Assembly: GCA_963930775.1 (NCBI GenBank)
Contig: OZ005689.1
Span: 2,976,001-3,040,000 of the forward strand
Source of the DNA: Cliona cf. orientalis
Taxonomy: Eukaryota; Porifera; Demospongiae; Clionaida; Clionaidae
DNA length: 64,000 nucleotides
Direction: 5' to 3'
Position numbers and translations under genes: made by a program. The notes beneath the pieces were generated by a model that was not told the DNA's origin, ran no database searches, and saw only the letters and a program-made list of their open reading frames with translations. This document shows, piece after piece, positions 1 through 10,900 of this stretch; the first letter of the stretch is position 1; every line of letters begins with the position of its first letter.

Positions 1-22
1 AAAGAATAGGTAGCCTTATCAT
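1..22 (-). CDS. Edge fragment: signal-peptide exon of a receptor gene lying left of the window
   Basis: On the minus strand this reads MIRLPIL and runs off the window edge. It matches the middle of the signal exons of the complete family members, for example the exon at 6430-6514. In those copies the ATG lies farther upstream, but here the upstream part carries an in-frame TGA at the position of a conserved Gln codon. The only usable start is therefore the inner ATG at 20-22. Whether the gene is functional cannot be judged. Confidence 0.4.
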
Positions 23-284
23 TACTAGTCAACGGAGCTCTGTCGCAGTATTTACTGCATGTACACTGTTAGAAATAGTGTCAGTCAACACCCTCTGTTT
101 CGTGTGTTCTATAGCACTGAAACAGTGTGTTGCACAGCACTTTGTGTGTTCTCTAGGGATTGTTTTGTTCTTCTGTAACATGCAAAAATTTTTATTTTCA
201 ATATCGAAATGGTTCCAATAACAACATTACAACAATAACTTGTTCAAAAGAATTGGCATGTATGGGTGGGGTGGCCATGATTAT

Positions 285-690
285 TCAGACATACACAATT
301 AAGGACAATGGAAACAGATGGAGATAAGCATAAAAGAGAAAGAGATCTGTATGAGAAAGAGGTATAAGGGTGTGAAACTCACCAGATTAACATGTGTTTG
401 GTTATAATATTATGAGGCAAAGTTAAAGGTAGCAGGTGGTAGCTGTATCAGGTATAAATGAGAGAAAATCTTTGTGCACTAGACAAGCAGGGAAGAATCT
501 CAACAAGAGAGGGAAGAGAAAGAGAAAAGTGGGGAGGGAGGGAGGGAGAGAGAGAAAGGAAGGGGAGAGAGATGTTGGGTATGAAACTTACCAGATCAAC
601 CTGTTTGGTGGTGTGGCACTCCAGAATTACAAGCAGCAGGTGGCAACTGTACCATACAATGAGAGTCATCACCTTATGCACTTTAATTAT
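285..690. repeat. Purine-rich tract and imperfect tandem duplication
   Basis: Positions 340-445 and 560-665 resemble each other: both have a GAGA-rich lead, then gtgaaactcaccagatt or atgaaacttaccagatc, then a gcaggtgg stretch. A strong GA-rich, strand-asymmetric tract fills 490-575. An open frame on the minus strand (448-882) crosses it but reads low-complexity Ser/Leu/Pro and has no recognisable domain. I see no supported gene in 60-970. Confidence 0.4.
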
Positions 691-975
691 GACAGAAGGA
701 AAGAGAGCCTCAGTATGCATAATATAGCATTCTAACTTGATAGCATCGGCAGCTGCATCATTTATGTGGTAGCAGCCTGGGAGAGAAACTTTATGTCGCT
801 TTATAAATAAATATGGCCTTAAAGTAGAGAAGCGTGTGAGTCCCCCCACCCCCAAATATGTCCATTTAATAATTACACCCACCTGCTTCTGATTTTGATG
901 CTATGTACATGTATAAACCTGTTTTGGGACTGGCCAATTTTATAGTATCATGTAACAACCTGGTCATATTCATAA

Positions 976-1149
976 CAGTGTTCTCCCCAAGCAAAATTCA
1001 AGGCATGATGGGAGGGTATAGTTTGGGTGGAGCCTGTGGCCACATGCAGTAATACATACTATGGATTATCCCTATTTCCATATCAAAGGAAACTCTGAAC
1101 TGAAGGCTTGTTGGGCCGACATGCCTCGGGTATGCTGGGAAGAACACTG
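976..1149. mobile_element. Small inverted-repeat element (MITE) with 5-bp target duplication
   Basis: The element begins CAGTGTTCTCCCC and ends GGGAAGAACACTG, forming imperfect terminal inverted repeats. It is flanked on both sides by CATAA (971-975 and 1150-1154). There is no coding capacity in its 174 bp. A related copy in reverse orientation lies at 44879-45044, inside an intron of the KH gene. Confidence 0.6.
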
Positions 1150-1327
1150 CATAATCTTGTCACTAATAGTAATTGATTCATAAATTTGATATGAAAAATT
1201 GTCATTATCGATTGTATATTATAAGAATTAATGTGTGCAGTCAAGGGCTATCATAGTCACTGTGCAGTTTATTAGTGTAATCGAAGTGTACAGAGCAAAG
1301 GTTTCTTGTACACATGTGGCTGTAAAT

Positions 1328-2501
1328 CTATGTAGTAGTTGTTGTTTTTGTGTGGCCATAAGCAATGTTATCTCTTGTGTTGATGGCGCTGACTGAAGGT
1401 ATAGGCTCTTCATACATTGATTCCAACTGTGCACTGCTTTCTGCTCTGGTTGTTGCTTGGGAATCAAGAGCAGCTCTTGTCTTTGTTTTGCTCCTCATCA
1501 ATATCATAATAATGATAAGTATCACTATTAGCAAGACAGAGACGCTGAAAATTAAAAATATTGCTAGAGAGCTGATAGAAGCAATGTATGCGGTATTAGG
1601 ATAAAAGATGCGTGTGTTTATGCTGATAGGATTGCTAAAGTTGCCAGTGATATTTCCACATTTTACAGTCTGTATGGCAAACTTGCATTCTTGGTTGTCA
1701 GTTGGTACATCAGTACAAGTGACATTGGTGTGGTTGGTGGTAGTGGGGCAGCTGCCACAGTTTGATGCTAGGATGTTGTAATGGATAGCAGGACAGTCAG
1801 GGGCAACTCGACTCCAGCTGAATGTTAGTCGTCCTAGTGATAAGTCAGCATTACTGATTCCTACTGTATTGGGTGGCAAGAGTGGCCCTATTATGATCAG
1901 TATCAGTGATTAAGCAAAGACATGAAGTTGCAAGTGACAAACCTGTTATTATAGGAATTGTTAAAGTGAAGAGACGGTTGATACGAAGCCCATTATCACT
2001 ACCACATTCAATGGTCTTTCCAACTGTGTTAGGTGTGACAGAGACATTGAGTTGTGAAGTGTAGTTGTTGCCCTCAATGCTAAGGCCCCTGGCCACTATA
2101 GCTCCATTGTTACACGTCCCATAAGTGCCAGTATCAAAGCGACTGTGGAGCAATACTATCTCATTATACCGATAACAATTAAAAGCTGATCCTCTCCAGA
2201 TAGTAGTAGATGCTCCTGTAACAGTACACTCATATGACAAGGTGTCACCAGGACAGACACATCCACTGGTAAGAACTGCATCAATAAATTTGTAATGTAC
2301 ATTTTCATTAAGAATTACTGAGTGATTCAATGTGCTTAAGATAACTGTAAGGCTGATCCTACCTATGATAGTTACAAGCAAGCACTTAGCTACCAATTAA
2401 CGCTGACCTGATCCAGATGATTATCTGAAGTAGATGAAGGAGAGCACTAAATAGGTGGGTAGCCTTGCCATTAGTTGTCGGAGCTCCGTCGTAGTAGCCA
2501 T
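1328..2501 (-). pseudogene. Receptor locus 1 (type I): Ig-FN3-TM receptor with a stop in the signal exon
   Basis: The exons are 2408-2501 (signal), 1943-2275 (Ig-like) and 1328-1887 (FN3-like, TM, tail). All junctions are phase 1 and total length is 987 nt, a multiple of three. The Ig exon starts V-L-T-S-G-C-V-C-P and keeps the N-Y-T-S-Q-L-N-V motif. The FN3 exon has F-S-W-S and the S-N-C-G-S-C-P-T-T-T segment. The tail has MYEEP and DNIAYGHT. The only lesion is a TAA in the signal exon where sister copies have a Gln codon (FRQSAG becomes FR-stop). An open frame runs from the Ig exon back to an ATG at 2394-2396 with a hydrophobic start, so an alternative first exon is possible. A minus-strand AATAAA lies at 1268-1273, about 55 nt past the stop codon. 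Closest paralog is locus 5. Confidence 0.7.
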
Positions 2502-3242
2502 AATAGAAATGGTTAGTTTTTCACAGCTATGATTTCTAGCAAATAGTGTACAGTGTATGTACACACTTTACACCTTTGGTTTCTAGTGAACAACTGTTTA
2601 TGCATTGTGTATGTATGTGCGTGATTGCTTAGGTATGCATACAGTGCAGATCTGTAAGTATATATTATACGTACATGTATTACATGTGTGTTGGGATTTT
2701 CAAAAATTTTGATGTGTGCCAGTTTATTTTGTAAACATTGGTAAGAATTGATATTAGACCTTCTTATGCTACTTCACATAAAATGATTGTATTTTTGTTC
2801 GTGGGTTATTGTCAGTCTCTTCACAACTTTTAGTTACATTAGCACCATGCAAGGGCTTGGGGACTCCCAAACCACTCGTACATGGCTGGCTTAGGATATT
2901 AAAAAGGGACACGTAGCAGCAATGCATGTAAGGAACAGACAGAATGTTTTGATTCAAGAGTCTTCATCAGCTATATTATAAGAGATAATGTACGGAATAA
3001 ATAATTGGATATGTGTACAACTTCAAATGTGAACTCTCTTGGTATAAAAGCATGTAACGTGAATCAATACGTGTGATGAACACATAAAAAGAAAACAACC
3101 TAAGATAAGTACATGTAGATTTGATGCAGGGTGTGTATTTTGTAAGCGTACACGACCAGCATGCAATGTAGTTGTTATTGATGTATGTTTCCCAAAGATC
3201 ATGAAGTAAGCATATATGTAAATGTGAAATGAAGAAAAGCAT
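2502..3242. other. Intergenic spacer between loci 1 and 2
   Basis: This is AT-rich sequence with short minus-strand open frames that match none of the family exons. I see no other gene. It should hold the promoter of locus 1 and the terminator of locus 2, but I recognise no specific signal. Confidence 0.4.
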
Positions 3243-4529
3243 CTACTTGGGAGTAATCGCTGATACTGTTGTGTCGCCATATGCAACATTATCTTTTGTT
3301 TTGATGGCAGCAACTGAATGGGGACCGATGACATCTTCATACATAGATTCTGTGTGTGTGCTTTTGCCAATCCGTTGTGGTAATTCTGAAGTGTCTTTAA
3401 TCTTTGCTTTGCTTCTTCTCAGAATTATTGCTATCACTATTGAGGAGATGGCAATACTGACAATCAGCGCTGTTGCTAGAGAGCTGGTGGATATTATGCA
3501 TACTGTGTTAGTATTGAACGATTCCCTGCCAAGTGTTTCTTTAGAAGTGATATTTATTATTATTGGTTGACTCGGAGCACCATAAAAATTTCCACAGGCC
3601 ACAGTCTCTACAATAAATATGCATGTGCCACCATCATCGGTTGGTATGTTGGTGCAAGTGACATTGGTGAAGCTGGTGGTAGTGGGGCAGCTGCCACAGT
3701 TTGATTCTAGGATGTTATAGTGGATAGCAGGACAGTCAGAGGCCGCTGGACTCCAGCTGAATATAAACTCTTTTAGGATGAAATTAGCGTTGCTAATGTG
3801 AAGATTATTGGGTGATGGAAGTAAACCTGGAATAACGAAATTAAGCATTTAGAGTTTGGTCAATGCTATTATGTTAGGTGCACACCCTATAGTAATACCT
3901 GGAATTTGTGTAGAGAACTGACTCGCATTACTACCTGTGCCGTCACCCATACCATCATAAAAACACATGAAGCTTTTACCGGCTACATTAGGTACGATAG
4001 TAACAGTAAGTTGTGAAGTGTAGAGATTGTCTTGTATAGCAAGGCTTTGTACCACTGTAGCCCCGTTGTTGCAGCTTCTGATTGCTCTGTCTAGATCAGT
4101 GAAACGCCGATGAAGAAGGACTATCTCGTCGTTGGGACAGTTAAGGGCAGTTCCAGTCCAAACTGTAGCTCCTCCAGGGCCTCCCATAACTGTACACTCG
4201 TAGGTCAGAGTCTGATCAAGGCAATCACATGGACTTGTAGACACAAGTTGAAGGCTTCCTGATATGACACCTGCAGGGGAAAGTGATGGACTCATAGATC
4301 AAAATTTCACCAAAATAACTGTACATTCACTAAACTTGTTCACCCCCAATATATGCTACATCTGATTCATCTTTACTAATATGTCAAGGTTTTGCCAGTC
4401 CACTTACTTTGTCCTAGGTTTTCGAGAAAGTACAGAAGGAACAATATTGGTGATTTGTGTAGCCTATACTGTAGCAGAGAGTGACAACATAGTCCAGCTC
4501 AATAGCGTTAATCCAAATGAACTTACCAT
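3243..4529 (-). CDS. Receptor locus 2 (type II): Ig-FN3-TM receptor with split start
   Basis: Four exons give 1,020 nt (339 aa). The ATG (4527-4529) is immediately followed by GTAAGT, so the start codon ends its own mini-exon. Next come a signal exon (4408-4468, core SPILFLLYFL), an Ig-like exon (3899-4270) and an FN3/TM/tail exon (3243-3826). The Ig exon starts differently from type I (STSPCDCLDQTLTYEC) but keeps ECTV, W-T-G-T-A and the late Cys of an Ig fold. The FN3 exon opens with PSPNNLHISN. The TM region is followed by RRSKAK and a tail with SMYEDV and DNVAYGD. This is the closest relative of locus 14. The extracellular binding plus tyrosine-based signalling role is inferred; no ligand can be read from sequence. 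Confidence 0.75.
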
Positions 4530-5330
4530 GCCTTATGCTAGGATCGAGAGTATTCCCTTCTTGCAATTGATACGCTATCTAGAGTATTTAGTCTGATGAT
4601 GCTGTTTTCCCAAATGAATGCTACTGTGTGTTATTGTTTACTTACATGTAAACAGTGTACAAGGCGTCTATTTTCCAGGATGCAATTCTGAATTATATTA
4701 CCAATTGGAATCATACAATGTCATATTCTTGCTAGTCGATATGCATACTTTCAAGATAGGAAGAGAAGATGATGTTATTGTACTTGCCATAATATGTTCT
4801 ATGTGTGATTTTTCATGAACTAGAAATTTAAGCATTGAACAATAAGAGAGCACAATCTAGTTAATAGTATACTTGTACTTGGATGTGTACAAAATCTTGT
4901 GTGCGAATTACAAGTATTGCAATGTATACTATTGGCCTGTGATAGTGAGGTTTTATGTTGAATGTGGATAAATAGCACTCTGAAATTATCATGAAGATGA
5001 CCTCTATCTCTGTGCATCATCTTAAGGAGTTACTAGGTCTTTGGCAAAGGCAAGTGTGCAAGATAGAAATATCACCTAAGGCAGGGTATAATCTCATGCT
5101 TGATAATAATTTTCTAGCTATCACACATTGTGTACACTTGATAGGAAATTCTCTGCTTCCCAATTGATAAGACGTTTTACAATGACTGAGACATAATGCA
5201 TTACCTATACGTGTATATATTTGATGGCTATTCTATGTATACGTATATTAAGTAGAGTACACATAATATTATGATAGTTTTATTTAATTATGGATTTGCG
5301 TCATAATAGAGGCATTTGTCTATGACTTCA
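4530..5330. other. Intergenic spacer, duplicated with 39714-40415
   Basis: No gene recognised. The sequence is clearly paralogous to the spacer between loci 14 and 15; for example, both contain cattgtgtacacttgatagg and aggcatttgtctatga. This shows that loci 2 and 3 were duplicated together with their spacer. A minus-strand AATAAA at 5279-5284 sits 47 nt beyond the locus 3 stop. Confidence 0.55.
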
Positions 5331-6514
5331 TCAGTTCTGTGATTCTTGCAATGTATTTGTTTTTGTATGCCCATAAGCAACATTATCTTGTGTATTAATA
5401 GCAGTGAGTGATGGTAAAGGATCTTCATACATTGACTCCATATGTGTACTGCTGCTTCTTGCTGTTTCCCTCAATTCTGGTTCTACACCAGCTTTAGCCT
5501 TTGCTTTATTTCTTCTCAAGATAATAGTTATCACTGTTGTGAAAACCACTACACTGACCATCAAAGCAGTTGCTAAAGAGCTGATGGATATCGTATACAC
5601 TGTGTTGGAGATACATGTACCAGTGTTTATACCAATCGAATTGATGATGTTGCTTGTGATGTTTCCACAGACCACAGTTTGAACAGCAAAGATACACCCG
5701 CTATAATCGGGTGGTATATTAGTACAAGTGACTGTGGTATGGTTGGTGGTAGTGGGGCAGCTGCCACAGTTTGATGCTAGGATGTTGTAGTGGATAGCAG
5801 GACAGTCAGGGGCAGCTGGACTCCAACTGAATATTAATTGTCTTGATGGTATGTCAGCATTACTGATTCCTAGAGTGTAGGGCGGCAAAAATGTCCCTAT
5901 TGTGATGATGCATAATGATGAAATATCATTTTATGATTACTTCGCTATTTACTGACCTATTTCAGGAATTGTTGATGAAAAGTGATACTTTGAGCGTATC
6001 CCATCATCACTGGCACATTCAATGGTTTCCCCAGCTGTGTCGGGTGTGATGGTGACATTGAGTTGTGAAGTGTAGTTGTTATCCTCAACAGAAAGGATCC
6101 TTGCTACTATAGCTCCGTTGTTGCAAGAAGTTAGTATACCACTTTCGTTGTACAAGAATCGGGTGTGGATCAATACTATTTCGTCATTTGTACAGTGAAG
6201 AGCACTTCCAGTCCAGATAGTTGATCCAAGTCCCATAGCAGTACATTCATAGGTCAAAGTATCACCAGGACAGACACATCCATTCATGGGTACTACTACA
6301 GTAATACATAGAAAGAATTTAACATGCAAACCTCATGAATGTATACTTGCCTGTAAGTATATAGCATTAATAAATGACAATAATATATTAAACTGAATTT
6401 CTAGCAGATCCTTGTGTATTAACTCTTACCTGATTCTGATCCACTGATGAATAAAAGCACTGAAAGAATAGGTAGCCGCACCATTAGTTGACAGAGCTCT
6501 GTCGCAAAAGCCAT
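5331..6514 (-). CDS. Receptor locus 3 (type III): intact Ig-FN3-TM receptor with YEDP/NVAYG tail
   Basis: This is the clearest three-exon copy: 6430-6514, 5957-6295 and 5331-5896, 990 nt in all (329 aa), phase-1 introns. Residues 1-28 form the signal peptide (MAFATELCQLMVRLPILSV...). The Ig-like domain spans about 30-141: GCVCPGDTLTYEC at the first strand, TIWTG, a CNNG loop, the sequon NYT, then D-T-A-G-E-T-I-E-C. The FN3-like domain spans about 142-232 and has FSWSPAAPDCPAIHYNI with a conserved Cys pair in NCGSC. The TM helix is about 243-268, followed by RRNKAKAK. The tail has Y298 in MYEDP and Y316 in NVAYGHT and ends QESQN. Type I membrane protein; signalling through the tail tyrosines is inference. 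Pairs with locus 15. Confidence 0.82.
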
Positions 6515-6689
6515 TAGAACCGCTTAGCAATGGTTTGTAGCAAACAATTACTCACTGCGTATGTACGTGCATGATTATTTGGGCATACATGTATCATAGT
6601 ACAGATCTTGTAATTACATGTGTATGTATTGTGCAGGATTTTCCAAAAGTTTGATGTATGTTAGGTAATTTGTAAACATTGATAAGTAT

Positions 6690-7236
6690 AGATTATACAC
6701 CGAGGTGTAGGTAGCTAAGATAAATCACCATAGCTACCGTAACGGAAGTGTATAACCGACTTCTACCATGGTAAACTATGCTCAGTAGTACTTAATACTG
6801 TAGCTAGAGTATCTACGCTGCCGTTTGCTTCGCCATTCAGGGCCTTCTGTATTGATGAAGAGCACTAGAGCCGCTCGAACGCAGCCGTGATTGAGCGACG
6901 ACGATTGAAGCAGTTTCCTTCCTTCAAGGCTTCCAGAATCTGACCTGAAATACAGTGAGCACGGTCTTCGTCATCTACTGCAGCGATATCTCGCTGATCA
7001 AGCATAAAAACGACAGTTCTTCTTGCAGCATCGAAGCAGCCACACAGCAGTTAGAAAAATTGCTGACCTTGCATCCAATTACTCCACCCACTTAATTACC
7101 TTTCAAGCGTGCGCGCCCCACTTGCAGGTTGATAAATCTCTTGTAGGTTTGATAAGTGATTTATCAACCTCCATTAGAGCAATCTGATTGGTCAGAATGT
7201 TACAACCATGGTAGAAGTCTTGGTATAGACCTCCAA
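6690..7236. mobile_element. Putative decayed inverted-repeat element
   Basis: The segment around 6748-6775 (ending cttctaccatgg) reappears inverted at 7206-7234 (ccatggtagaag...) with one indel, bounding about 480 bp. A second hairpin (ggttgataaatc / gatttatcaacc) lies at about 7123-7169. No coding capacity and no clear target duplication, so the limits are uncertain. It lies between locus 3 and the large transposon. Confidence 0.35.
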
Positions 7237-7410
7237 GTGCTTCTTTGTACTGTGTGTAGTTTATGGATTATTGTAACATGTCATTGAAACTATTTTGTTT
7301 ACTAGTTACAGTCTATAGTACCATTGTAAGGGCTTTTAGACAGACTCATAAAGGACCTTGTTAGTACTGCTCTACAATTTCTTCAAATTAATATTATGTA
7401 AGATTATATA

Positions 7411-7731
7411 GAGTAAGCGATCAAAAGTCGGACGGACCAATTTTCGGACGCGCGTCCTGGACGAACGGTAGCAGCTCTCGATCTGGCGCTTGCACCAGCG
7501 TGTACCTCAGCCTCTGCGCTACTCGCAAACCAGCGATGACCTGGAGAGCTCAATGTACCGCGGCGCCACATCAAAGAAAAGCGAAGGGGTTGAAAATTGC
7601 AGTTTTCGGACAAAACGATCATTATTCGACTTTGGCGCGCAGAAATGGCTGTGAACGTCGTACAGCCTTCGGATTCGAGATCATAGACCTTTGACCCTTC
7701 CGCTAGCATGCGCTAAAATATTGACCGCAAA
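7411..7731 (+). repeat. Left terminal inverted repeat of the transposon
   Basis: It matches the reverse complement of 14185-14505 over its whole length without an indel; identity stops after ttgaccgcaaa. It is much richer in CpG and G+C than its surroundings. Open frames within it on both strands are mirrored in the right arm and are not genes. Confidence 0.9.
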
Positions 7732-7964
7732 CGTGCATTGTTGCGGTTAAGTCACGCGCATGAAAATTTTGTGTCATGTGATCATTATTCGGACACGTGA
7801 AGTTAATGCAAAACTCCACGAGGACAGCATCAGAATTGGTCTAGCTGACTTATAGGAGCTAGTCTAAGATAGTAAGTTTGCCTCTGCAAATGGACGTTAT
7901 AATTGAGCTACCATAATTATATTAAATTCTTGTGCAGAGATCTGTACTACTTTAATGCTCAAAG

Positions 7965-10900
7965 ATGCACCAGCAGCCAAAGCCGCTTCCACTGTCAAAG
8001 CGGATCATAAGGGATACGTCATTGCACACACCCTCAGTCAGTGCCGACGAATTTCGTTTGGCTCGTGGTGCATACAGGGCATGGGAGAATGTAAGCATGC
8101 AGAACGCACTGAAGGCTGTTGACAAGGGGGAGCCCGTTCGTCGTGCGGCAGAGTTATACAATGTTCCTCGAAGCACTCTCTTTGATAGAGTGACTGGAAA
8201 GGTGGTGCATGGAGCCAGGTCTGGACCTCAGCCATACCTTTCCATAGAGGAGGAGGAGGAGTTAACCAATTTCCTGCTTGAGACGGCTAAGATAGGGTAT
8301 GCTCATACAAGGAAACAAGTCCTTGCACTTGTACAGCAAATGGTGAATAGCAAGGGAATAGCAACCACTGTAACCAATGGCTGGTGGGAGCGATACGTTC
8401 AACGGCATCCTAATATAACTTTAAGAGTAGCAGTTCCGTTTTCGTATGCCAGAGCGATGGCAACGGACCGAGAGGTCATTGATCGTTACTTTGACATGCT
8501 AGAAGATTGTCTGCGATCCAATGGGCTACTAAACAAAGCTGCGGTTATCTTCAATTGTGATGAAACTGGGCTTCCCCTCGACCCTAAATCTCACAAAGTT
8601 GTTGACAGGGTAGGATGTAAAAATCCTAGCTATATTACCAGTGGGTCTAAGTCACAGATTACAGTGCTAGCCTGCACATGTGCAGCGGGGTATCCCATTC
8701 CTCCCATGGTAATTTTCGACAGGATGACACTAAATGATTCCATGACAAAGGGAGAGGTGCCGGGATCCATCTACGGGCTCTCCCGTAATGGCTGGATCAC
8801 CAGAAAAATATTTTGTGAATGGTTTCAGCACTTTTTGAATTCGATTCCAAGCGTGCGTCCTGTTCTCCTCCTCCTTGATGGCCACTCAGCACACTATTGT
8901 CCTGAAACCATTCGAATGGCAGCGAAAGAAAAGGTTATCCTCTGTGCTCTGCCACCTCACACAACCCACCTCACCCAACCCCTGGACATAGGGTGTTTTG
9001 CACCTTTGAAGGTGGCATGGAGGGAAATTTGCCATTCATTTTGTGCCTCTAATCCTGGACGAACTGTATCTCGGTATGACTTCTGTGAGGTGTTCGCTAA
9101 AGCCTGGTATAAATCATTCACTATGCCAAACATAATCAATAGCTTCAAGGCTACTGGTGTCTGCCCACTGAACAGAATGGCTATCAGCTTACCTGATGAC
9201 GAAGATGATTTCTCTTCATTCAAGCCTAGCTCTCTTACTGAGAAGACAGGGCTTGCATATATACCTCTGTATAGCCCTGCCCGCCCACGAGCTACTCATT
9301 TACATGGATCTGGTACTCAAGAGATGGCAACCCCTCCCATGAGCCGAGCATGTACACCATGTCAATTCACTCCAGGTAGCAATGATCGCTCACTTTGTTA
9401 CATGACTCCACTTTCGTACTCAGAGCCCAACCTATTTGATCAATCCTTCATATCATCTAAAGCTCCTGCTGTGTCAGTTCCTCTTCCTTGTTCATCAACC
9501 ATCAGCAAGTTTCTGGTACTTCCTCCCCGGCCAAACCAAATCCCAACAAAGCATGGAAAATCAGCTGGACGAGTTTTGACAAGTTTAGAAAACTTGCAAT
9601 TAATTCAAGAACGGGAGAAACAGAAACAGGAGAAAGCACTTCAAAAAGAAGAAAGAAAAAGATTGCGGGATGAGAAAGCAAAAAAGAAGATAGAAGATAC
9701 CCAAAAGAAGAAAGAAGCAGCAAAATGTAAGGTTACAATAATATTATTATTGAATGTTTGTCTCTGAATTTCAAGAATCCTTATTTCAGGTCCGAAAAGG
9801 GCACCAAAGAGGATTCAAATAAATAGGATCACTGTTTCCGACTTAAGCTCTTCTCTAAGTTCTGATGAGTTGGAGGAAGATGGTATGTAATAATTATTGT
9901 TGACTATACTTTTTGTACTACAGTGGAAAGTGTACGTGTACATGTAATTATAACTAGCTAAGGATACCTAGAAATTGCTTTGTTAGCAATACAAATGAGT
10001 AGGTTAATGTAATTTTAGCTGAGCTTCTACGCTAAAGTAGGTCTGTATTGTGTATAGAATGACTCTCTATCATCTCTGACACTCCCACAATCGAAGAATA
10101 GGAAACAGACAATGTGGTAATTTTTTGTCCTCTATTAATGATTGCATAGAGGATATGGCGACCTGTACCGCATTAATGAAATTTATTCCACCAAAATTTA
10201 TGCAATACAAAGGTAACTAGGCTTGGAGAATTCTTTTTATATAGCGAAAATTTCCATGTATACAGTAATCAAACGACTGGCTGGAGTTTTCTGGCAAAAA
10301 CATTAAATGATTATAATACTTATGCTCATTGCAGATATTTTAGCGTCTCTGGACTTGCCTGAGTCTCCGCAAACTGCTCCTTCAGTGAGGTCTACCCGTG
10401 GGCGTGCTTGTAAAAGAGATACAGTTCTAACTGGTCAGTTTGTGTGCGTATGTATGTATAATATTATTGCAGTCTAACGTCGATTTCTGAACTAGAGGTA
10501 CAACGTAAATGTAGGGTTAAAGTACAAATGGAGACCACGTGGTCGATTTGCGCATGCCTATCCATTGCGCAGCTGCCTTGCAGGCGCTACACAGCATTCA
10601 GCAGTGGCTACGAAGTCTAGTTCTAACATTCAAGGAAGTACCTATATGATGGAATTTCCTCAATATCTCCCTGTGGCAAAAGTGGTTCAGATAATCAAGA
10701 TTGCATGGACTGCTAGTATGTGTAAGTTCGCATGACATCCAATGATAGCATTATTTTCTCAATGTAGACACAAACAAGACTGGGAAGCCTGGTGCAATAG
10801 CTTCTCCAGATTTGCCTGACTCTTCTCCTTCCATGAGGTCTACCCGTGGGCGTGCTGCCGTTAAACTTGGTTCTAATGGCAAGTTTGTGTAGTCAGTACA

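Larger units (their letters stand above)
3243..6514 (-). repeat. Two-gene segmental duplication, partner at 38367-41586
   Basis: The order type II then type III, with a shared spacer and shared 3' flank (ataatagaggcatttgtctatga at 5307 and 40386), is repeated in the same orientation 35 kb apart. Gene spacing and exon structure are preserved. Confidence 0.75.

Noticed and set aside
448-882. 144-codon minus-strand open frame near the left edge
   Set aside because: It crosses a GA-rich low-complexity tract and has no domain, paralog or clear splice context.
7404-7709. Open frames in the transposon arms (7404-7709, 14207-14488, 14222-14545)
   Set aside because: Both lie in the 321-bp terminal inverted repeats and mirror each other; they are parts of the ends, not genes.
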